From the NCBI GenBank assembly GCA_035293045.1, contig DATDOY010000041.1:1-13043 (forward strand): a DNA stretch of 13,043 bases, written 5' to 3'. The translations under genes and the position numbers were made by a program. Positions 1-5,066 of the stretch are shown piece by piece. The stretch is from DATDOY01 sp035293045. Lineage in GTDB: Bacteria; Actinomycetota; Acidimicrobiia; IMCC26256; JACPCJ01. The notes beneath the pieces were generated by a model. That model was not told the DNA's origin, did no database searches, and saw only the letters and a list, made by a program, of their open reading frames with translations. Position 1 is the first letter of the stretch, and every line of letters begins with the position of its first letter.

Positions 1-866
1 TGCTCGACGACCGGGAACTCCTGCTGTGACGTGCGGCGGACCCAAAGCGCCAGGTGCTCGACCGGCTCGGAGGCGTCGACCACGACGGGCGCCTCAACCA
101 TGAGGTCGCGTGCCCGGCGACCCGAGAGCCGGGCGTGGACCACCGTGGCCGCCTCTTCGCTCGTGGCGCCGAACCATACGAAAAGTCCGATGACCATGAG
201 CCATGGGTTGGTGAGGACCCCAACCACCACCATGAGCGCGGCGAGCTGGCGACCGGCTCGGGCCGCGACGTGCGTGGCCTGCTCCCTGTCCAACGTGCGC
301 TCGAGGAGCGAGCGCAGGACGCGGCCCCCGTCGAGTGGGAAGGCGGGAAGCAAGTTGAACATGGCGATCACGAGGTTGAACCACGCGATCCGAGGCAACA
401 GCGGCCCGTCGAAGAGGCGTATCGGGAGCAGCGGGGAGCCCGCCCCAACTGCCACGACGCCGGCCGCGATCGCGATCGCCAGGCTGGTCAGCGGGCCGAC
501 GACCGAGACGGCGAACTCGTCGGAGGCGGACTCGCTCATCGATTCCATCTCCGACACACCGCCGATGGGCAGGAGCACGATGGCCCGCACCCGGATGCCC
601 CGCGAGCTGGCGACGACGCTGTGCGAGAGCTCATGGGCGGTGATGCAGACGAAGACGACGGCCAGCCACAGCATGGCGTTTGCCGGCCCCATCCCGCCCG
701 GTTCGGTCGAGCCCGCCCAGACGAGGACCACGATCAGCAGGAACGTCGCGTGCACGCGGATCTGGATGCCGAAGAGACGGCCGATCGGAAGCGACCAACG
801 GCGGTGGGCAGGCGCTCGATCGGACATGTCCTGCGGGCTGGTTCGACCATCCTCTCCGAGGTTCAT
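1..866 (-). CDS. Site-2 protease family (M50) membrane metalloprotease with CBS domain, 3' end outside window
   Basis: This is an intramembrane zinc protease of the M50 family that would cut membrane-bound substrates such as anti-sigma factors; the substrate is unknown. Read on the minus strand from ATG at 866, the zinc motif HELSH is at residues 78-82 and the second metal-site motif NLLPAFPLDGGR at 171-182, with Asp179 as the expected third ligand. Hydrophobic segments lie around 40-50, 64-77, 118-143 and 160-173, and another follows before residue 230. From about residue 245 the sequence (ARDLMVEAPVVVD, then EFPVVE) is the first part of a CBS domain, which would sense a nucleotide; the window ends inside it. 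An in-frame ATG at 827 (MSDRAPAHRR) is an alternative start, as neither has a convincing ribosome binding site. Its architecture matches the DosR-regulated Rv2625c family. It is divergent from the 1079-2667 genes and shares their upstream region. Confidence 0.93.
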   Translation of the reverse strand, partial: MNLGEDGRTSPQDMSDRAPAHRRWSLPIGRLFGIQIRVHATFLLIVVLVWAGSTEPGGMGPANAMLWLAVVFVCITAHELSHSVVASSRGIRVRAIVLLPIGGVSEMESMSESASDEFAVSVVGPLTSLAIAIAAGVVAVGAGSPLLPIRLFDGPLLPRIAWFNLVIAMFNLLPAFPLDGGRVLRSLLERTLDREQATHVAARAGRQLAALMVVVGVLTNPWLMVIGLFVWFGATSEEAATVVHARLSGRRARDLMVEAPVVVDASEPVEHLALWVRRTSQQEFPVVE

Positions 867-920
867 GAATCCATCGTGACGATGCTGCCCTTCACATCCC
901 AGGGCTGAACGTCCCCGACT

Positions 921-939
921 GACGGACCGAGCGTCCGTC
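921..939. repeat. 7-bp perfect inverted repeat upstream of the protease gene
   Basis: GACGGAC and GTCCGTC are separated by 5 bases (cgagc). The repeat lies 55-73 bp before the protease start at 866, so it is either an operator or a hairpin in that gene's 5' leader. There is no T-run, so a terminator is unlikely. Confidence 0.5.
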
Positions 940-983
940 GAGCGGCCGGCGATTGGAACCCGGGCCCAGAAAGGAGTGCATTC

Positions 984-997
984 GGGACCAAGGTCAG
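984..997. promoter_or_regulatory. Candidate DosR-like box, degenerate right arm
   Basis: GGGACCAAGGTCAG is preceded by ttc, giving ttcGGGACC, which fits the TTSGGGAC half of the mycobacterial DosR box. The right arm keeps only GGTC. It lies 82 bp before the small ORF at 1079 and 118 bp before the divergent protease start at 866, so it could serve either direction. Seen: the sequence and spacing. Inferred: the function. Confidence 0.45.
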
Positions 998-1078
998 ACC
1001 CAACGGCGACCATCGCCACTAAGACCCGCGAGACCGTGGGTCCATGGTGTGGTGGTCGCGCACACACGGAGGAACCGC

Positions 1079-1327
1079 ATGGCACCCGCGGATCGCTGTG
1101 ACGCCATTATGACGATGATCGACGCGGTGCTCGAAGAGTGTGAGCGGAGCGACGACGCACGAGGCGTCGCTCCGTTCGACGGCCCCTCCTCGGTCGGGCG
1201 GTCCCGATCGTGGGAAGTGGTCGCGCCCCGTCGCGTTTGCGGCGGTCGTAGCGGCCGAACCGAATCGGGAACCGCTCGGCGAGGAGGCGCTCCGCTCGCC
1301 ATGAAGAGCTCGACGCGGAGCCCTTGA
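1079..1327 (+). CDS. Small hypothetical protein, translationally coupled to the PRT-hydrolase gene
   Basis: This is an 82-residue ORF of unknown family. It is supported by a strong ribosome binding site (GGAGGA, 5 bases before ATG 1079) and by a TGATG overlap in which its stop shares a base with the ATG of the next gene at 1327, as in translational coupling. The first half (MAPADRCDAIMTMIDAVLEE onward) is acidic, looks helical and has G/C-rich third positions like a real gene. The second half is Arg/Gly/Ser-rich with mixed third positions, so it could be a degraded or frameshifted tail. No domain is recognised. It may act only as a coupling leader for the downstream enzyme. The long antisense frame across it is judged a composition artefact. 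Confidence 0.42.
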   Translation: MAPADRCDAIMTMIDAVLEECERSDDARGVAPFDGPSSVGRSRSWEVVAPRRVCGGRSGRTESGTARRGGAPLAMKSSTRSP

Positions 1328-2667
1328 TGAGGTTCCTCGACCGCGTAGACGCCGGGCGGCGCCTCGGCGAGGCCCTTGAGAACCTGCGGGACGAGGATTT
1401 GGTCGTGCTCGGGTTGCCGCGGGGCGGTGTGCCCGTGGCGCGGGAGATTGCGACGGCGTTGGGAGCACCTCTCGACGTCATCGTGGTGCGCAAACTCGGG
1501 GTGCCGTTCCATCCTGAGTTGGCCATGGGCGCCATTGGTGAGGACGGGGTACGGGTCGTGAACGACTCGCTTCTGAGATACGCGGGGATCACCCCCGAAG
1601 AGTGGATCGACGTCGAGCGGCGGGAACGAACCGAGCTCGACCGTCGCCTCCGACTCCTTCGGGGCGGCCGGCCTCGGGTCCCGCTCGAGGGGCGAACGGC
1701 GGTGATCGTGGACGATGGGATAGCCACCGGGTCCACGGCGCGGGCGGCGTGCGCGGTGGCGCGGGCGCGCGGAGCCCGCCGTGTCGTCGTCGCGGCGCCC
1801 GTTGCGTCTCCTTCGTCGATCGAGGAGCTGCGCGACGTGGCCGACAGCGTCGTCTGTCTCGAGGCGCCCGCGGCCTTTCGCTCCGTCGGAGAGTTCTACG
1901 CCGATTTCTCGGCGACGTCGGACGAGGAGGTCACGCGGCATTTGGAAGAGGCATGGGCCGCGCCGGCTGGACGTCCGGGACAAGGGCCGCGTTGGGCGGC
2001 GCGGTTGGCTACGCGCGACGAGCACGTCGAAGTCGCCGCCGGTCCGGTTGTGCTCGGTGGGCACCTGAGCGTTCCCGAAGGTGCGCGGGGAATCGTGGTC
2101 TTCGCCCACGGGAGCGGGAGCAGCCGACACAGCCCACGGAATCGCTACGTCGCGCGGGCGTTCAACGAAGCGGGTCTCGGCACGTTGCTCTTCGATCTGC
2201 TCACACCTGCTGAGGAGGGCGAGGCGTCGCGAGTCTTCGACGTCCAACTCCTCGCGGATCGCTTGGTCGACGCCACTGCATGGCTCCGGAGAGATCGCGA
2301 CTTGTCAGAGTTACCGGTCGCGTACTTCGGCGCGAGCACGGGGGCGGCGGCAGCCCTGTTGGCGGCGGCCGAGTTGGGGGCTGATATTGCGGCCGTCGTC
2401 TCGCGGGGCGGACGACCCGACCTCGCGGCACCCCGCCTCGGCGAGGTCAGCGCTCCAACCCTCCTGGTCGTAGGCGGATCGGACGAAGTGGTGCTCGACC
2501 TCAACCGTCGAGCGCTCGCGCTCCTCCGGTGCGAGGCGCGGCTCAGCGTCGTGGCAGGCGCCTCTCACCTGTTCGAGGAGCCGGGCGCGCTCGAGGCCGT
2601 GGCGCAACTCGCAGGAGACTGGTTCCGAGATCACTTCGTTGCGCAGCGCGATCCCGCCTTGCACTGA
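1327..2667 (+). CDS. Phosphoribosyltransferase - dienelactone hydrolase-like fusion protein
   Basis: This is a cytosolic two-domain protein of 446 residues. Residues 1-215 are a type I phosphoribosyltransferase fold: GLPRGGVPVA near residue 35, RKLGVPFHPELAMGA near 57, and the PRPP-binding loop VIVDDGIATGST at 126-137. After a linker, residues 230-446 are an alpha/beta hydrolase of the dienelactone-hydrolase type: oxyanion motif VFAHGSGSSRHS, nucleophile motif GASTG with Ser337, and candidate Asp386 (GGSDE) and His414 (ASHLF). ATG 1327 is preferred over TTG 1324 because GGAG at 1317-1320 sits 6 bases before it and it overlaps the stop of the preceding small ORF. The same architecture and length occur in the DosR-regulated Rv0571c family, whose substrates are not established, so no reaction is claimed. 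All three expected catalytic residues are present. Confidence 0.93.
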   Translation: MRFLDRVDAGRRLGEALENLRDEDLVVLGLPRGGVPVAREIATALGAPLDVIVVRKLGVPFHPELAMGAIGEDGVRVVNDSLLRYAGITPEEWIDVERRERTELDRRLRLLRGGRPRVPLEGRTAVIVDDGIATGSTARAACAVARARGARRVVVAAPVASPSSIEELRDVADSVVCLEAPAAFRSVGEFYADFSATSDEEVTRHLEEAWAAPAGRPGQGPRWAARLATRDEHVEVAAGPVVLGGHLSVPEGARGIVVFAHGSGSSRHSPRNRYVARAFNEAGLGTLLFDLLTPAEEGEASRVFDVQLLADRLVDATAWLRRDRDLSELPVAYFGASTGAAAALLAAAELGADIAAVVSRGGRPDLAAPRLGEVSAPTLLVVGGSDEVVLDLNRRALALLRCEARLSVVAGASHLFEEPGALEAVAQLAGDWFRDHFVAQRDPALH

Positions 2668-2682
2668 GTCCGGGCGGTTGCC

Positions 2683-3501
2683 TCAAACGCCGGCTTCTCG
2701 CCAGAAACGGCGAAGCTTGGCGGGAAGCACGGCGGCTACGTCGGCTGCTTCCTCGGGCACAAGGTCGCGGAGGGCCGCGACCACGTTTTCAACCACTGCG
2801 GTCGGGTCGGCCGCGCCGTGGAGCCCGCCTGTGCCCTGGACGGCGTCAACGAGCTCGCGGATGTCGTGGACCCTCCGCCCCACCCGCAACGGTGGGGCGC
2901 TGAGCACCTTGACATCGTCGGGGAAGTGGCTCTCGATGTCGCGACGCTCGGGCTCGGGGATGCGGGCCATGAACGTGGCGAGGACGGAACGGACGGCACG
3001 GGCCGGATCGGGGGCGCCCGCGTTGCGCGCCGCGTCGGTCAAGGTGCGGCGGACGGCGGACGGTTCGGTGATCGTGCGACCCTCCGAGGGTCGCGAGTCA
3101 CTCGCCAAGAGCCCGACATGGAGGAACGAGTGGACTCCCTCGATCCCGGGGACCCTCAGAACGGCAGCGGCGAGCGTCTCGTGCGCGTCGGGTGATGGCG
3201 CGTCGCCGTGAAGGTGGGCGATCCGGTCGAACACGCTCACGTGGACGCGAGGCATGTCGAGACGCTTCTCGATCGGTCCGAGCGACGAACGCACGCGATC
3301 GGCCAGCACGTCGTCGGCGACATTGTCGGCTGGATGACGACCGGCCAGGTGGTACCGGAGCCCCTGCCACCGCCCCCGTGCGTAGCGGAGGCGTCGCCCT
3401 GACGCGCGAAATGCCCGCCGTGTCGCCCGTCGCAGGCGCGGGCGGGACCATGCGACCGCGCCGAGGGCCGCACCAAGCATCACGAACCTTCTTCCTCGCA
3501 T
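2683..3501 (-). CDS. BON and DUF2267 domain protein
   Basis: This is a 272-residue protein. Residues 1-20 (MRGRRFVMLGAALGAVAWSR) have a short hydrophobic stretch after basic residues, suggesting a membrane anchor or weak signal. A strongly basic region follows to about residue 50. A BON domain spans about 62-130 (VADDVLADRVRSSLG, then IAHLHGDAPSPDAHETLAAAV, then VPGIEGVHSFLHV); this family often binds membranes or other envelope components. A DUF2267-like helical domain fills about 145-272 and ends with a PEEAADVAAVLPAKLRRFW segment typical of that family. The start at 3501 has an excellent ribosome binding site (GGGAGGA, 3 bases upstream), so the longer in-frame extension to 3876 is rejected. 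The gene converges on the PRT-hydrolase gene with only 15 bp between the stops. A degenerate DosR-like box at 3582-3595 lies 81 bp upstream. Function is unknown. Confidence 0.85.
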   Translation of the reverse strand: MRGRRFVMLGAALGAVAWSRPRLRRATRRAFRASGRRLRYARGRWQGLRYHLAGRHPADNVADDVLADRVRSSLGPIEKRLDMPRVHVSVFDRIAHLHGDAPSPDAHETLAAAVLRVPGIEGVHSFLHVGLLASDSRPSEGRTITEPSAVRRTLTDAARNAGAPDPARAVRSVLATFMARIPEPERRDIESHFPDDVKVLSAPPLRVGRRVHDIRELVDAVQGTGGLHGAADPTAVVENVVAALRDLVPEEAADVAAVLPAKLRRFWREAGV

Positions 3502-3581
3502 TGTTCCTCCCTTGTGGCCTGCGCCCTCGCCAACGACCCACGATTGGGGCGCTCGGCGCGAGACGCAGGTCGCGTTCGCTC

Positions 3582-3595
3582 GGGACCTCAGGCTG
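3582..3595. promoter_or_regulatory. Candidate DosR-like half box before the BON gene
   Basis: GGGACCTCAGGCTG has the full left arm GGGACC but a weak right arm (AGGC, then mismatches). It lies 81 bp upstream of the BON-DUF2267 start at 3501 and overlaps the stop codon of the truncated gene at 3588-3962. It is the weakest of the six copies. Confidence 0.33.
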
Positions 3596-3962
3596 CCCAT
3601 CGCTGCGAGGTCCGATCGGTGACGTGATGGCGGTGGCGTTGCGGGTCGGTCAGCAGCCCGCCGACGTACCCAAGTGCCTCGATGGCGAACGGGACGCGTC
3701 GTGGTGCGGCCGCCGCATCCGCCGCATCCGCCGCGCGACCGCGATCGAACGCCAACACCCCCTCGAGTTGCTGCCGACTGAGGAGGCCCGCTTGCGCTGC
3801 TCGCCGAAGCCGCGCTTCGAACTCGGCGGACGGGTAGGACGGGTCGTGCTCGGCGACGTCGGCTAGCGGACGCCATCCTTGCTCGGTTGTCGCCACCGTC
3901 TTACGTTGGCCCGTCACGCCGAAGATTGCCTTCACGAGAGCCAGGACACCGATCACGCTCAT
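3588..3962 (-). CDS. DUF2157-like N-terminal fragment, apparently truncated
   Basis: This is a 124-residue ORF starting at ATG 3962 with GAGGAG 7 bases upstream. Residues 1-20 are mildly hydrophobic (MSVIGVLALVKAIFGV). Residues about 45-100 resemble the cytosolic N-terminus of DUF2157-type membrane proteins: SAEFEARLRRAAQAGLLSRQ, then a helix, then FAIEALGYVGGLL. In that family the EALGYVGG segment begins the first membrane helix and several more follow. Here the frame turns into polar residues (TDPQRHRHHVTDRTSQRWAA) and stops, and only 86 bp remain before the next gene start, so the membrane part is missing. It may be a decayed gene or a short protein of its own. A good DosR-like box (4064-4077) lies 102 bp upstream. 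Family assignment is from pattern memory and is tentative. Confidence 0.6.
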   Translation of the reverse strand: MSVIGVLALVKAIFGVTGQRKTVATTEQGWRPLADVAEHDPSYPSAEFEARLRRAAQAGLLSRQQLEGVLAFDRGRAADAADAAAAPRRVPFAIEALGYVGGLLTDPQRHRHHVTDRTSQRWAA

Positions 3963-4063
3963 GGCGAACTCCTCGGTCCCGACATGGGCTCATGCTTTCG
4001 ACTGTCCTTGGAATCGTCCTGGATGGCGGCGCGCTCGGCGAGGGCCGCAGGTCGCATCCGTAC

Positions 4064-4077
4064 GGGACCTGTGGCCC
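4064..4077. promoter_or_regulatory. Candidate DosR-like box
   Basis: GGGACCTGTGGCCC is a near-palindrome of two 6-base arms around 2 bases. It differs by one base from the copy at 4270. It lies 102 bp before the minus-strand start at 3962. Confidence 0.55.
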
Positions 4078-4269
4078 GAGGGGCGCCGGGCGCGGGCAGG
4101 CGTGTGGCGCTGCTGGGCGGCGGCGAACCACGCCGCCGCCGGAGCCGCTTGTCGACGGCATCGGCGGCGATGACGGCCGGGAAGGTTGAGACGGCGCCGG
4201 CAAGGCCTGCCGCCGACGGCGCGAGGTGGCCCAGGGCGCCGGCGACCGGTGCGACGAGGAGGAGTGTTC

Positions 4270-4283
4270 GGGACCTCTGGCCC
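4270..4283. promoter_or_regulatory. Candidate DosR-like box for the STAS gene
   Basis: GGGACCTCTGGCCC is preceded by ttc, giving ttcGGGACC as in the copy at 984 and fitting TTSGGGAC of the mycobacterial box. It lies 64 bp before ATG 4348. Confidence 0.6.
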
Positions 4284-4347
4284 TGCCGCCACGGCGCGCT
4301 GCCTGTCAGGCTTTCCCAGGTCTATGGGGCGACGTGAAGGCGGCGGA

Positions 4348-4701
4348 ATGGTTCACGTACGTAGCGACTCGGATCGGGGTGCTCTGATCGCGGCGGTGAG
4401 TCCCGCAACCCGTGCTGACCGACTCGAGTCGCTCGTGCACCGCCTGGGGATCACCGCGACGGGCGCGGACGCCGTTTTGGTGATCGATGTGAGCGAGGTC
4501 GTTCTGGACGACGCGCTGGCCGTGAGAGCGTTCGTGGGTGCGCTCATTGATCGGGGTCGCCATGATCGGGTCAGGGTCGTGGCGCGTCGAGGCACGGCAC
4601 GTGCCGTCCTGCGCCGCTGCGGCGGAGCCGGGGTGTCCGTGCATTCCAGCATCGACAACGCGCTCGCCGACCGCGTTGGCGCGGAATCGATCGCCGTCTG
4701 A
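4348..4701 (+). CDS. STAS-like domain protein
   Basis: This is a 117-residue cytosolic protein with the alternating strand-helix pattern of a STAS domain (anti-sigma-factor-antagonist fold). A predicted strand AVLVIDVSEVV leads to DDALAVRAFVGALIDRGRHD, then RVRVVARRGTARAVLRRCG, then GVSVHSSIDNALA. In SpoIIAA-type antagonists a phosphorylatable Ser follows the central Asp-x-Ser strand; here that position is in VVLDDALAV and has no Ser, so partner switching by phosphorylation is doubtful. ATG 4348 is chosen because GAAGG lies 7 bases upstream. ATG 4324 is a weaker option that adds eight basic residues. A DosR-like box at 4270-4283 precedes the gene, suggesting regulation together with its neighbours. 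The fold call is moderate; the partner is unknown. Confidence 0.72.
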   Translation: MVHVRSDSDRGALIAAVSPATRADRLESLVHRLGITATGADAVLVIDVSEVVLDDALAVRAFVGALIDRGRHDRVRVVARRGTARAVLRRCGGAGVSVHSSIDNALADRVGAESIAV

Positions 4702-4734
4702 ATCCGGTTGCTTCACGGCTCGGCGGGGCCGGGA

Positions 4735-4748
4735 GAGACCAACGGCCC
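4735..4748. promoter_or_regulatory. Candidate DosR-like box for the zinc-ribbon/HAD-GH65/USP operon
   Basis: GAGACCAACGGCCC matches the window consensus GGGACCNNNGNCCC except at the second base. It lies 74 bp before ATG 4823, close to the spacing of the other copies. If used, it would drive the whole 4823-8791 operon. Confidence 0.45.
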
Positions 4749-4822
4749 GCAGGGTGGGACCCGACGACCCTGGCGCAGGGAGCCGGCGTCGCGCATCATG
4801 AGGGGCGACGAAGGGGGACCCG

Positions 4823-5062
4823 ATGGGACAACCGTCGACGACACCATCGCACCATCCGGCGGGCCTAGGGGCTCTCACGCATTGCCCCACCTGTGGAGGT
4901 GAGCTCATCGCGGTCACCGACGGCGCGATGGCCAACTTCCTGTGCGAGTCCTGTCTGTGCTGCTGGCACGTCGACTTGGGCTACGTCAGCCGCGTCGATC
5001 CCGTCACCTGCCTGGCATGCCCTCGGCGCCCGGAATGCCTCTCCCGCTGGGGCGCGGACTGA
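4823..5062 (+). CDS. Small cysteine-rich zinc-ribbon-like protein
   Basis: This 79-residue protein has nine cysteines in a metal-ribbon arrangement: C21-P-T-C24-G-G, then C41-E-S-C44-L-C46-C47-W-H49, then C63-L-A-C66 and C72. Two CxxC pairs plus a third downstream fit one or two zinc sites, or a redox-active or iron-sulfur centre. The first 20 residues are Pro/Ser/His-rich and probably disordered. An AAGGGGGA ribosome binding site precedes ATG 4823. It is the first gene of an apparent operon: the next start (GTG 5067) is 4 bases after its stop. I do not recognise a named family. Conserved WHVDLG and SRVDPVTC segments next to the cysteines suggest a defined fold rather than a spurious ORF. Possible roles, inferred only, are metal or redox sensing, or a protein partner of the stress enzymes behind it. 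Confidence 0.8.
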   Translation: MGQPSTTPSHHPAGLGALTHCPTCGGELIAVTDGAMANFLCESCLCCWHVDLGYVSRVDPVTCLACPRRPECLSRWGAD

Positions 5063-5066
5063 GGTC

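Larger units (their letters stand above)
3963..4347. other. Divergent intergenic region with two DosR-like boxes
   Basis: This 385-bp stretch separates the minus-strand DUF2157-like gene from the plus-strand STAS gene. The open frames crossing it on both strands are Arg/Pro/Ala-rich and have no supporting start signals, so I read it as non-coding. Its two notable elements are the near-identical motifs at 4064-4077 and 4270-4283, one placed for each flanking gene. Confidence 0.65.

Noticed and set aside
54..908. Long plus-strand open frames across the left end (282 and 284 codons)
   Set aside because: They are antisense to the M50 protease, which has full catalytic motifs. Their sequence is low-complexity Arg/Asp/Gly and matches no family.
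994..2247. 417-codon minus-strand open frame
   Set aside because: It is antisense to the PRT-hydrolase gene and rich in Arg/Pro. It is a typical artefact of high-GC coding DNA.
3502..3876. N-terminal extension of the BON-DUF2267 gene
   Set aside because: The extension is Arg/Ser-rich, overlaps the DUF2157-like gene in another frame, and the inner ATG at 3501 has a near-ideal ribosome binding site.
4300..4310. GCCTGTCAGGC palindrome before the STAS gene
   Set aside because: With 5-base arms and a one-base centre it cannot form a hairpin and is expected by chance in GC-rich DNA.
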